A DNA stretch of 32,856 nt, from assembly GCA_025351875.1 (NCBI GenBank), contig JANXVA010000464.1:1-32856 (forward strand), written 5' to 3'. Origin of the DNA: Myxococcales bacterium. GTDB lineage: Bacteria > Myxococcota_A > Polyangia > Polyangiales > Polyangiaceae. Positions 24,398 to 32,743 of this stretch are shown one piece after another. The notes beneath the pieces were generated by a model. The model did no database searches and was not told the origin of the DNA. It worked only from the letters and a program-made list of their open reading frames with translations. Both the position numbers and the translations under genes were made by a program. Position 1 is the first letter of the stretch. Every line of letters starts with the position of its first letter.

Positions 24398-26215
24398 TTG
24401 CGTACATCCGCTGCCGTAGCTTCGATTCTGGTTCTGGCACTAGGAACGTTCGTCGCGTGCGGCGGCTCGAACGGAGCAGACGTCCTCGGGGGCACCCCGA
24501 CGGGCGACGGAGGCGTCGACGCGGGCGACGGCTCGACGGGCACCGACGGCAACGCCATGTCCGATGCCACGACCGACACGGGCTGTCCCGACAAGGACGG
24601 AGACGGCGTCACCGTGTGCGCCGGCGACTGTGACGACGACGATCCGAGCAATTTCCCAGGCAACGTCGAGACGTGCGGAGACGCGAAGGACAACAACTGC
24701 GCGGGCGGTGCGGACGAGAGCTGCAACGGCCTCGGCACGTTCGTGTCTGGCGCGAAAGGCGACGACGCGAATCCGGGCACCCAGCTGCTCCCCGTGAAGA
24801 CAATCGCCAAGGGCATGGCCAACGCCAAGACCATCGGCGCGCCGCGCACGGTCTTCGTGGCCGCCTCGCACTATCCAGAGAACATCGACCTGAGCGAAGG
24901 CGTGAGCCTCTCCGGCGGCTTTCTCTGCGACGCGACGACGTGCACCTGGACCCGCAACCCGAAGGTCAACGACACCGCGATCCTCTCGCAGAGGCTCACG
25001 GGCCTCGTCGCGGATGCCACGATCACGAAGGCGACCTTCGTGGACGGCTTCCGGATCCAGGGTCAGGACTTGGCCGCCTCGGTCGCGCTCGAGATCGACG
25101 GCGGCAGCCCGACGATCACGAACAACGTCATCAACGGCGGCGCCGTCGGAAACAACGCGCAGCGCACGCTCGGCATCGCGATTTTCGGACCGACGAACGA
25201 TCAGGCGAACGGCGCGTTCATCCGCAAGAACACGATCAACGGTGGAGCCGCGGGCACCAACACTTCGAGCGCGGCGGTCGCCATCAGCCGCCCGAACGGC
25301 CCGGCGGTCGGCAACCCTGCGGTCGCACGGGTCGTCGCGAACACCATCAACGGTGGAGCCGTCGGCAATGGCGGCCAGTCCATCGGCATCTACATCGCGC
25401 CGAACGGGAGCGCCGCGACGACGGTCATCGACGACAACGACATCGAGGCAGGCACGTCGGGACTGGGCGGTCGGAGCTGGGGCATCCTCACGAACAGCGC
25501 CGCGAAGATCAACGCGAACCGAATCAACCTCAATCGCGCGTCCGGCGCCCAGTGCTCGAGCGCCGGGCTGGAGATCTGCGGCGCCGCCATCCAGAGCTCC
25601 GGCTCGACCAGCACGATCACGAACAACGTCGCCTTCGGTCCGCGCGGCAACAGCACCGCTGGCCTTCGCGCGACGGACGGCGAGCTCGCCGTCGGCGCGA
25701 TCATCGTGAACGGCAACTACTTCGACGGCGGAGGAGATGGGAGCGCGAGCTCGCAGAGCGCAGGCGTCTCCATCCGCATCTTCGCGGGCGTCAACGCGAC
25801 GCTCGGCAGCTTCCGGAACAACATCCTCATGGGCGGCAACAACATCTCGCGGTTCGGCATGCTCGAGGAGTTCGTCCTCGGCAAGACGTGTCACCCGATC
25901 GCCCTCGATCACAACGACTTCTTCTTCTCCGCGCTCGGCGGGCGTACCGACGTCGTCTACCGCTACGAGACGGGCGTAGCCGCCGCGGGCTCCAGCTACA
26001 CGCTCGCGCAGCTGCAAGCCTCGGCGGTAACGATCCCGGCTCCCTCGGCGAACCTGAACAGCGACTGCCTCCTCAACGGCGCGACGGGTGTGCTCGGCGC
26101 GGGCTCGCCGTGCGCCAATGCGGGTACGGCGACCGAGGCCCCGCCGAAGGATCTGCAAGGCGACTCACGCCCCAAGGGCGCCGCGATCGACGTCGGCCCG
26201 GACGAGGCCTTCTGA
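24398..26215 (+). CDS. Lipoprotein with MopE-type metal-binding motif and beta-helix
   Basis: 605 residues. It uses a TTG start at 24398 with GGGAGG about 7 nt upstream. A lipoprotein signal ends TFVAC (Cys21). A Gly/Asp linker follows, then a MopE-type metal-binding segment at 63-109 (DKDGDGVTVCAGDCDDDD, KDNNCAGGADESC). After that DUF1565-like GDDANPGTQLLPVKTIAKGM (about 122-141) opens a right-handed beta-helix running to about residue 500, with Asn-rich turns. Rungs containing INGG recur at 25130, 25235 and 25346. It is probably exposed at the surface, binding metal ions and a ligand or glycan. Such proteins are frequent in Myxococcota; the substrate is unknown. Confidence 0.84.
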   Translation: MRTSAAVASILVLALGTFVACGGSNGADVLGGTPTGDGGVDAGDGSTGTDGNAMSDATTDTGCPDKDGDGVTVCAGDCDDDDPSNFPGNVETCGDAKDNNCAGGADESCNGLGTFVSGAKGDDANPGTQLLPVKTIAKGMANAKTIGAPRTVFVAASHYPENIDLSEGVSLSGGFLCDATTCTWTRNPKVNDTAILSQRLTGLVADATITKATFVDGFRIQGQDLAASVALEIDGGSPTITNNVINGGAVGNNAQRTLGIAIFGPTNDQANGAFIRKNTINGGAAGTNTSSAAVAISRPNGPAVGNPAVARVVANTINGGAVGNGGQSIGIYIAPNGSAATTVIDDNDIEAGTSGLGGRSWGILTNSAAKINANRINLNRASGAQCSSAGLEICGAAIQSSGSTSTITNNVAFGPRGNSTAGLRATDGELAVGAIIVNGNYFDGGGDGSASSQSAGVSIRIFAGVNATLGSFRNNILMGGNNISRFGMLEEFVLGKTCHPIALDHNDFFFSALGGRTDVVYRYETGVAAAGSSYTLAQLQASAVTIPAPSANLNSDCLLNGATGVLGAGSPCANAGTATEAPPKDLQGDSRPKGAAIDVGPDEAF

Positions 26216-26442
26216 GCGACGCGCCAAGGGAACGCCCAAGTCAGCGAGGCCTCTCGCAACGATGAGCACGGCGCCCGCGTGGTGTCTCCCAGGTGAGACG
26301 AAAGCGGCCGCGGCAGATCCTCGTCCCTTCACTCGACGCTGCCCTGCCCGCACGACGCCGTGCGAGCGGTGCTGGCGCGTGGCCTGCAACGGTCGTCACG
26401 CTGGCGTTCACGAGGCGTGGGCGCGGGCGGAAGGACAGGACC

Positions 26443-26730
26443 ATGAAAGCAGCGCGAATGAATCGAGAATTGAGCCTCGCGGACCTCGAGCTCGTCGTCG
26501 GGGGTTCCATCGACGTGGTCGGGGCGAACGATGCGAGCGCGCCTCCGGGCCCGGTCGGCTTCGGCTCGTTCGACGGGACCGGGCGCTTCGTGTCGGGGCG
26601 GATCAACGCCACCTTCTCTGGGCTCGACGGTCATACCGCCGTGGAAGCCGAGCGCTCCGCCGACGCGCGCGCGAGTTTCTATCGCATGCTCGAACGCCTC
26701 CGCATGTCCGGGCGCGAGGGTTCGAGCTGA
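26443..26730 (+). CDS. Double-glycine leader peptide, candidate bacteriocin/RiPP-like precursor
   Basis: 95 residues from an ATG at 26443 with AAGGA 7 nt upstream. The first 21 residues fit a double-glycine leader: a charged N-terminus, then ELSLADLELVVGG, matching the LSxxELxxVxGG consensus cleaved by C39-peptidase ABC exporters. Cleavage after Gly21 would release a 74-residue product beginning SIDVVGANDASAPPG. It is Gly/Ala/Ser/Asp/Arg-rich, without cysteine, so lanthionine or disulfide chemistry is excluded. The C-terminal part (SADARASFYRMLERLRM) may be a helix. No C39 exporter, modification enzyme or immunity gene lies in the window. The gene is convergent with the DUF1501 gene. Leader call good, role unknown. 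Confidence 0.62.
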   Translation: MKAARMNRELSLADLELVVGGSIDVVGANDASAPPGPVGFGSFDGTGRFVSGRINATFSGLDGHTAVEAERSADARASFYRMLERLRMSGREGSS

Positions 26731-26780
26731 CGGCAACGGGTCAGCGGTCCGCTTCGTTCATCTTCGGTAACGCCGCGGCC

Positions 26781-28100
26781 TCACGCGAGGGCGCTCGTGA
26801 TGATGCGTCCCTTCCGCACCAGCTTCGCGACCGTCGTCGGCGCGACGCCCACCGCCGAGAGCATCGTCTGCCCGAAGGACGGGAGCGAGTCCGCCGCGGA
26901 GATGTCGCCGCCGCTCGCCATACCCTTGCCGGTCTTCGAGTCGATGGAGAGCGCGCCGTAGTCCTTCTCGACCAGTCCGACGCCGCCGACCACTCCGCCG
27001 CGCATTCCCTTGCCGATCGCGAACGACACCTGATGGTTGGGGTTGTGCGTTCGGCCGTCGACGTTTCCCGGCCCGAGCGTGCGACCGAAGACGTTGAGAG
27101 ACATGAGCGTCACCTGGTCAGCGAGCCCGGCGGCGGCGAGCTGCGCCATCAGCGACCCGATGGCTGCGACGCCCGAGATCGTCTCCGCGGACTCGTCGGA
27201 GAGCGCGACGTCGCGATGGTTGTCGCCGCCGAACGGGATGTGAACGGCGATCACCGGCGTCACCTTCATCTGGATGAGCGCCACCGAGGCGAGGATCTGC
27301 GAGGTGATCGAGTTGTCCGTGATCGACGAGAGCTGGCTCAGCAGATCCTGCTTGATGTTCCGGACCTGAGACTGCGAGGTGACCAGCGAGTCGATGTAGC
27401 GGCGCTGCGCCGGCGTCGCGCCGTCCTTGTAGATGCCGTAGAGCTGATCGAGCGTCTGGTCGCGCAGCGACTGGAGGTTCGTGAGCGGTCCATTCGGATT
27501 GGCGAGCGTCGCTTTGAGCGCGAGCGCGGGGAGCTGCGGGAGCGCCTGACCGCCATAGGTCAGCGCCTCGGAGGGCGACGACGCGCCGAGGCTGATCGGC
27601 TGCGCCTGGATGGTCCCGAGGCACGGCGCGAGGTGCCGCGCTAGCATCGACGGGAGCATCTCGCCCGCCTCCGTCGTCCCCATCAGCTTGAGCACGTCGG
27701 GCTCCTTGGGGTGCACGGGCGTGTCGCTCATCAAGTGAAAGAACGTGGTGCGGTCGAGGACGCCCTGCGGGAGCTTCGACCACGGCATCGCCGCGGTGTA
27801 CTCCTGCCCGCGCAGGCGCAGCTTCGTGGGCGCCATCGCCGGGTCCTTGCTGTGCGAGATCTTCGGATCGTCGTAGGTCCCCGGTACGTTCGCGTTCAGG
27901 GGATCGCCCGAGCCCGACGTCGCGAAGAGGATGAACTGCGCCTTCGCGGCGGCGGTCGCGTCGCACCCCTCGGGCAGGTCCGCGAGGGCCTTCCGCGGAT
28001 CGAGCAAGAGCGCCGCGGGGAGCCCGGTGGCGAGGGCGCGAAGTCCGACGTAGCCCGCTCCGAAGAGCGCAGACCTGAGTGCTTGGCGGCGGCTGAACAT
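26781..28100 (-). CDS. DUF1501 protein, Tat-exported
   Basis: 439 residues from an ATG at 28100 with GAGGAGAT upstream. The N-terminus MFSRRQALRSALFGAGYVG has the twin-arginine pattern SRRQ-L, so folded export by Tat is likely. The body matches DUF1501 proteins: AQFILFATSGSGDPLNANV, HPIxFGGDNH-like region PVIAVHIPFGGDNHRD, VTLMSLNVFGRTLGPGN and DGRTHNPNHQVSFAIGKGMR, the last resembling the alkaline-phosphatase-like metal region of this family. DUF1501 proteins usually pair with DUF1588/1592-type heme proteins, and here the upstream gene is such a protein, separated by 10 bp. Last gene of the four-gene operon; the activity is not established. Confidence 0.86.
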   Translation of the reverse strand: MFSRRQALRSALFGAGYVGLRALATGLPAALLLDPRKALADLPEGCDATAAAKAQFILFATSGSGDPLNANVPGTYDDPKISHSKDPAMAPTKLRLRGQEYTAAMPWSKLPQGVLDRTTFFHLMSDTPVHPKEPDVLKLMGTTEAGEMLPSMLARHLAPCLGTIQAQPISLGASSPSEALTYGGQALPQLPALALKATLANPNGPLTNLQSLRDQTLDQLYGIYKDGATPAQRRYIDSLVTSQSQVRNIKQDLLSQLSSITDNSITSQILASVALIQMKVTPVIAVHIPFGGDNHRDVALSDESAETISGVAAIGSLMAQLAAAGLADQVTLMSLNVFGRTLGPGNVDGRTHNPNHQVSFAIGKGMRGGVVGGVGLVEKDYGALSIDSKTGKGMASGGDISAADSLPSFGQTMLSAVGVAPTTVAKLVRKGRIITSALA

Positions 28101-28110
28101 GGTGATCTCC

Positions 28111-30180
28111 TCAGAGCCCGATCGAGAGGTGGGACGGCGCGAGGCACGCGACGACGAAGGTGGACTTGAGCGCGTCCGTCGCGCTTGCACCGGTCTTCAG
28201 CGCGGCGTCGAAGTGGGCGCGAAGCGCGACGATCGACGGCGCCGAGCGCGCGTCGGACGGCGTGAGCGCCATGAGAAGCTGGACGAACTCGGCGATGGCG
28301 GCGTCCGGCTGCGCGCTCGACCACTTCCTTGCCGTGGTCGCCACCTTGGGGTCGATGACCAGCTCCGACGCGGAGCCGCAGATGTTCTCCGCACCGGCGC
28401 GGTAGAACAGGCTCGGCGCGTTCGGGAGGACCGGCGCGATCCCCCCGCGGCCGTAGCCGTCGGACGGGAGACCGCCGGCGATGACGTTGATGTTCACGAG
28501 CGCCGGAGAGCGCTTGCTCGGAGCCGTGACGAGCCCGCAGAGATCGTCGAAGCCGAGCCGCGCGTCGAGGGCACCGCAGAGATGATCGCGACGAGAGACG
28601 GCGACCACCTCTCCCGTGTCGCTCACCGTCTTCGTGGGCCTCGCGTTGGTCGTGATCGGCGACGAGAGGAGATCGCGCACGAGCCCGTCCCAGGCGAAGT
28701 TCGAGGCCTTGAACGCGTCGACGATGCGAACGAATTCGGGGTCAGACACCTCACACTTGCGCGAGTTCGCGTAGTAACAGAGCTTCGAAGCCCAGGCCTG
28801 CGCGAAGAGTGGATGCGTCGCCAGCGTGGTGCCGAAGTCCGTGAGCGAGGTCACCGGCTTCGTGACGCCCTGGAACGCGAAGATGCCGGGCTGGCTCGAG
28901 AACGCGGCCTCGGTCTGGTTGTGGTAGTTCCACGAGAAGCTCGCCGCGAACACGGAGCGCGTCGGATCGAGCGTCTGGTGGCACGACACGCACGCGGCAT
29001 CGCTCGCATGCGCGGAGTCGAGCCCCGGAGTCGTCGCCGGATGCGTAGCGTCGGTCCCGTCGACGGCGGCGCCGAGCGCGACGATGAGCGCTTGATTCAT
29101 CGTGACGCGCATCTGGTTGCTGTCGTTGGTGTGCCAGTTGGCGAAGAACGCCGGCGTGGTGAAGAAGCCCACGCGCGGAACCTCGAGGACGAGCTCGGTC
29201 GCCTTGCGCAGCTTCGGGAGGTCGAAGAACTGCGTGGGCTTCTCGCCGGCCTTCGGCTGGCGGATGGTGACCATGCGCCAGTCGGCGAAGTCCTCGTCCG
29301 TGAAGACGATGGTAGGGCCACCGGGGGCGTTGCCGCAGCTGTGTCCGTCGACCGGGCTCTTGTGATTCCCGATTCCGCCGAGGATGACTCTCTGAAGCAG
29401 CTGGCCGTTTTGCGGTGAGTCGAGCACGACCGGGTCGGTGAAGCAGCCGGGATCCTTGGCGTCGAGCTTCGCGAGATCGGGGTAGTACCAGTGCATGAAG
29501 TTCGGGCTGGTCGGGTTCACCGAGTCCGCGAGGGGGATCGGCCCAGCCGACGTCACGACGATGCTCGTCTTCGGGTGTGCAGCGCGGAAGCGATCCGTGA
29601 CCTTGCCGAAGTCATCGACCTGGATCGCATCGAGGTACGCGTAGAACTCCATGAGCGCGGGCGTCATCATGAACGTCTGCGTCGTCATGGCGTCGGTGAG
29701 GGGTCTGCCTCGCGCGCTCAGCTCGAGCACTGTGCGCGCGAAGCTCTCGCTCGCGTCCTGAACGAACATCGATTCCGTCGCGCGGTTCTGCCAGGCCTGG
29801 CTCGGAAACGCTTGTTCGTCGAAGTCCGGCTCATCGACCTGCGTCTGCTGGAAGGCGAGCTCGAAGAAGCGGAGCATCTTCGTGCGGTACTGAGGCAGCT
29901 TCATCCAGCCGTCGATCAGCGCCACGAGCTGTGTCGGGTCCGCGGTCACGGCCTTGATCTCGTCGTCGGTCGGCGCGAGGCCGACCAGGATGTTCTTCAC
30001 CTTGGCCACGTAGACGCTCGGCGGCGAGACCTCGCTCGGGAGGTCGTCAACCGTCGCCGGCACTGGCCCCGGCGCAGCGGTCGCGGCCGGACCGCTTGTG
30101 TCGTCGTCGGACTTGCACGCGCCGAGCGCCGCGAGGGAGGCCGCGAGCGTGACCAGGATCAGAGACTTCGTGCGGTTCAT
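28111..30180 (-). CDS. DUF1588-like heme-binding lipoprotein
   Basis: 689 residues. The lipoprotein signal ends AALGAC (Cys22). About 55-200 is a helical domain of the DUF1592/1595 type (VKNILVGLAPTDDEIKAV, MLRFFELAFQQTQVDEPDF). A c-type heme site CVSCHQTLDP is at 397-406 within a DUF1588-like region. The final 100 residues resemble DUF1585 (FVQLLMALTPSDARS and following). Proteins of this type are paired with DUF1501 in planctomycetes and myxobacteria, where they are thought to act in extracytoplasmic oxidation of complex substrates. The partner gene here starts 10 bp downstream. ATG start at 30180, 26 bp after the cytochrome gene. Confidence 0.83.
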   Translation of the reverse strand: MNRTKSLILVTLAASLAALGACKSDDDTSGPAATAAPGPVPATVDDLPSEVSPPSVYVAKVKNILVGLAPTDDEIKAVTADPTQLVALIDGWMKLPQYRTKMLRFFELAFQQTQVDEPDFDEQAFPSQAWQNRATESMFVQDASESFARTVLELSARGRPLTDAMTTQTFMMTPALMEFYAYLDAIQVDDFGKVTDRFRAAHPKTSIVVTSAGPIPLADSVNPTSPNFMHWYYPDLAKLDAKDPGCFTDPVVLDSPQNGQLLQRVILGGIGNHKSPVDGHSCGNAPGGPTIVFTDEDFADWRMVTIRQPKAGEKPTQFFDLPKLRKATELVLEVPRVGFFTTPAFFANWHTNDSNQMRVTMNQALIVALGAAVDGTDATHPATTPGLDSAHASDAACVSCHQTLDPTRSVFAASFSWNYHNQTEAAFSSQPGIFAFQGVTKPVTSLTDFGTTLATHPLFAQAWASKLCYYANSRKCEVSDPEFVRIVDAFKASNFAWDGLVRDLLSSPITTNARPTKTVSDTGEVVAVSRRDHLCGALDARLGFDDLCGLVTAPSKRSPALVNINVIAGGLPSDGYGRGGIAPVLPNAPSLFYRAGAENICGSASELVIDPKVATTARKWSSAQPDAAIAEFVQLLMALTPSDARSAPSIVALRAHFDAALKTGASATDALKSTFVVACLAPSHLSIGL

Positions 30181-30206
30181 GCTGTTCCTCTGCGAACGGA
30201 GTTGGC

Positions 30207-31412
30207 TCATGGCTTGGACCACGCTGCGATCGCGGCACGCTGCGCGTCGGAGAGCGACGAGCCCGAGCTCGCCGGGGGCATCTGCGAGGGCGTCCCCGCC
30301 TGGGTGACGACGCGGAGGTAGACGCGGTCCTTTCGCGCGACCCAGTCGTCGTACGTGGAGAGATCGATCCTCGAAGAGTCCTGCCCGCTGCCGGCCGGGC
30401 CGTGGCACTTGCTGCAGATCGCGGCGTGGACGGGCTGCACGTCGCGGTTCCAGACGGCCTGATCGCCCGTCGCGCCGCCCTCGTTCCATCGGAGGAGCTG
30501 GCCGCCCGAGATGGCCCAGGTGTCACCCGAGGCGGAGCCGACGAGCTTCGCGTCGGCCGCGAGTGTTCCTCCCGTCGCGACCGCGACCTTGCCGGCGCGC
30601 CAGCGACCGAGCGAGCCGTCGACGGTGAACCAGACGTTGGCGCCGGCGCCGACGAGCTGGTGAATCTTCCCGGCGCCGGCATCGAAGATCGGAGTCGCCC
30701 ACGTCGCGCTCACCTGGTAGAGGATGTGCGCGCTGGCGGCCATCAGGTGACCTGCGCCGTCGAATGCGACGAGCTCGACGCCCGGAGCCGCAATCTGCGT
30801 CTGCTTGTCGCCCTCGAAGAGACGGATGGCACCTCCGTCGGCGAGGGCAACGACCGCGCCGTTCGCGCTGATCGCTCGCGCGGAGACCGCGTAGCGGGTG
30901 ACGCGCGCGCCGTCGCTCACGGCGAGGCCGGTGCCGACCTGGAAGGCGACTCGGCTCGCGCCGGAGGCGACGCTCTGCACGTCGTCGGTCGTCAGGCCGT
31001 AGCGAACGCTCACGTCCTCGGGCGCTGCGTTCGTCGGCACACGGAGCACGTGGCCGCGTGCGTCGACGCCCACGAGCCAGGTCGAGAGCCCATCGGCGGA
31101 GGGCGCGGCCGCTGCGGATCGCCAGTCCGTGACGGTGTCGTCCGAGCTGACGATCGCGCCGCCCGTGAGCTCTTGCACACCCTTCGACCCGAAGACGAAG
31201 AGCGACTGGTCACGCTCGGTGATCGCCTGGACGGTGCCCAGATCGATCTTCGCCGGGTTCCAGTCGACCAGCGCCACACCGAGCGGGGCTGCGGTGGTCG
31301 GCGTGGCGACTGCCCCGTCCTCGCTCGCCTTGTCGAAGCACCCGCCGCTCGCCGCGAGGGCGAGGACGACGGGAAGCAGCGCGGCCCGGGTGGTGCGCGG
31401 CACGCCGATCAC
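30207..31412 (-). CDS. Propeller-cytochrome c fusion lipoprotein
   Basis: 401 residues. The GTG at 31412 overlaps the stop of the upstream gene as GTGA. A lipoprotein signal ends AASGGC (about Cys24). Residues 40-320 look like a beta-propeller or WD-like repeat domain (DQSLFVFGSKGVQELTGG, TWLVGVDARGHVLRVP, VVALADGGAIRLFEGD, VWFTVDGSLGRWRAG). The C-terminal 80 residues form a small cytochrome c: heme site CSKCHGPAG (333-341) and QMPPASSG with the probable Met ligand at about 378. One heme is expected. The combination of sensor-like propeller and heme suggests an envelope electron-transfer protein working with the heme lipoprotein encoded 26 bp downstream. Confidence 0.82.
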   Translation of the reverse strand: MIGVPRTTRAALLPVVLALAASGGCFDKASEDGAVATPTTAAPLGVALVDWNPAKIDLGTVQAITERDQSLFVFGSKGVQELTGGAIVSSDDTVTDWRSAAAAPSADGLSTWLVGVDARGHVLRVPTNAAPEDVSVRYGLTTDDVQSVASGASRVAFQVGTGLAVSDGARVTRYAVSARAISANGAVVALADGGAIRLFEGDKQTQIAAPGVELVAFDGAGHLMAASAHILYQVSATWATPIFDAGAGKIHQLVGAGANVWFTVDGSLGRWRAGKVAVATGGTLAADAKLVGSASGDTWAISGGQLLRWNEGGATGDQAVWNRDVQPVHAAICSKCHGPAGSGQDSSRIDLSTYDDWVARKDRVYLRVVTQAGTPSQMPPASSGSSLSDAQRAAIAAWSKP

Positions 31413-32575
31413 CACTTCACCGGATAGACCATGCTCTGCGCGGTCCAGCTCACGCCGCCAGCCTTGGGCGCGGGGTAGGCGCTCTCCGTTCCCCAGAGGT
31501 AGCTCGCGTCGGGAACCACCCCGCCGTCGCCGTGCTTCGTGTTGAAGCCGCCGTCGAAGACGTCGCTCGTTTCCGTCCCTGAGGGCGCGACCCAGACCGG
31601 ATCCGCAACCGTCGTGCGCGGCGGATAGATCGCTGCGTGCACCTCCGCCCCCATGGGTGGCGCCGCGAACGTGAACGTCGTGGGCAAGGTCGCCGACCCA
31701 CGCGGCGTCATTGCCGCATAGCCGTCGTAGGAAACCTCGGCGGCGTTGAGCTGCCGATCCATGTCGACCAGGAACGGAGACGATACGGAACGTCGAACGG
31801 CCGCGTAGGTCTCGGGCGTCGCGCGCTGGACGTCGGTCTTCGTATAGAACGTCGGGTGCAGCACCTCGAGGCGATAGGTGCCCTGCGCCACCAGCAGATC
31901 GAACGTGCCGTCGGCGAGCGTGGTCGTTCGGTCCGCGAAGCTGTGGTGCGAGGTCTTCTCGTCGCGCTCGATCTCCACGAGGTAGTCCGCGATCGGCGCG
32001 CCGTGCGCCCGCACGACGCCTCGTACGTGAAACATGACCGGCTTCGCTCCCCGCGGAACCGTGAGCTCCGAGCACGGGTTGGCGGCCTGGTCGCTGAACG
32101 TGGGCGCGGTCGTCGGGCACGCGACGAACGCGGCTTCGGTCGGATCGAGCGCGAAGCGCGGAAATGTCGCGGCCTTCGCGGCCCCGGCCGCGTCATCGCC
32201 GAGGACCTGGAAGAGGTACGTGTAGTGGCCGTTGGCGAGCGTAGGCGCGGACCCGGTGAACGTGCCCGTGCCGTCGTCGACGAGCGTGACGAGCGGCTGC
32301 TTCCAGTCCGTCGTGAGCCCGAACGCGCCGACCACCGCGACCGACTTCACTCCCTTCCACGAAGGGCGATAAGAGAACGTGACGGCCGGAGGGACCACCG
32401 GGCTCGGTGGCGTCGCATCGGGGGGATTGGTCGTCGGCGTCGGCGCGGGCGCCGCGTCCGAGCCCGCTCCCGCGTCGCCCGTGCCAATGTCGTCGGCGGC
32501 AGGCTCGGAGGAGCATGCGAAGGCGACGGCGATACTCGTTGCCGAGAGACCGAGGACGAAGCGGCGGAGGTGCAT
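31409..32575 (-). CDS. Lipoprotein with Ig-like and regulatory-like beta domains
   Basis: 388 residues from an ATG at 32575, with AGGAG about 7 nt upstream. A lipoprotein signal ends AFAC (Cys21), followed by an Ala/Asp/Pro linker to about residue 65. A domain of the E-set/CBM48 type follows (about 68-160: VAVVGAFGLTTDWKQPLVTL, GTGTFTGSAPTLANGHYTYL). About 180-270 resembles a carboxypeptidase regulatory-like beta sandwich (HVRGVVRAHGAPIADYLVEI, TTLADGTFDLLVAQGTYRLE). Such domains bind carbohydrate or protein at the cell surface. It is first in the operon and overlaps the propeller-cytochrome gene by 4 bp. Confidence 0.78.
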   Translation of the reverse strand: MHLRRFVLGLSATSIAVAFACSSEPAADDIGTGDAGAGSDAAPAPTPTTNPPDATPPSPVVPPAVTFSYRPSWKGVKSVAVVGAFGLTTDWKQPLVTLVDDGTGTFTGSAPTLANGHYTYLFQVLGDDAAGAAKAATFPRFALDPTEAAFVACPTTAPTFSDQAANPCSELTVPRGAKPVMFHVRGVVRAHGAPIADYLVEIERDEKTSHHSFADRTTTLADGTFDLLVAQGTYRLEVLHPTFYTKTDVQRATPETYAAVRRSVSSPFLVDMDRQLNAAEVSYDGYAAMTPRGSATLPTTFTFAAPPMGAEVHAAIYPPRTTVADPVWVAPSGTETSDVFDGGFNTKHGDGGVVPDASYLWGTESAYPAPKAGGVSWTAQSMVYPVKW

Positions 32576-32700
32576 GAAGGGCTCCTACGCAAGAGCCGTG
32601 CGCAGCCGAGCCGGGACGGGAGCCGCCCTCGAAGATTCAATCCAGGCCCCAAATTGCGCTATTTACGGCGCATCATCGGGCGATCGCGTGAGCGCCAACG

Positions 32701-32726
32701 CGTGACATGTCCCGTGACATGTCACG
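32701..32726. promoter_or_regulatory. Palindromic operator candidate upstream of the redox lipoprotein operon
   Basis: CGTGACATGTCACG (32713-32726) is a perfect 14-bp palindrome. Its left ten bases, CGTGACATGT, are repeated at 32701-32710, 12 bp away. This two-copy arrangement lies in the 168 bp between the SGNH gene stop and the start of the four-gene operon, 126 bp upstream of the ATG. It fits a repressor or activator site for a dimeric regulator, but the regulator is not identified. Confidence 0.5.
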
Positions 32727-32743
32727 GCGTACAGCAGGCCTCG

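Noticed and set aside
25130..25360. Tandem DNA repeats inside the beta-helix gene
   Set aside because: The recurring ATCAACGG(T/C)GG units are in frame at 35 and 37 codons and reflect protein rungs, not a mobile or CRISPR repeat.
26262..26442. Possible upstream extension of, or extra frame before, the GG-leader peptide
   Set aside because: The extended frame reads as Arg-rich noise, and a GG leader is expected to begin close to the ATG at 26443 where there is a ribosome site.
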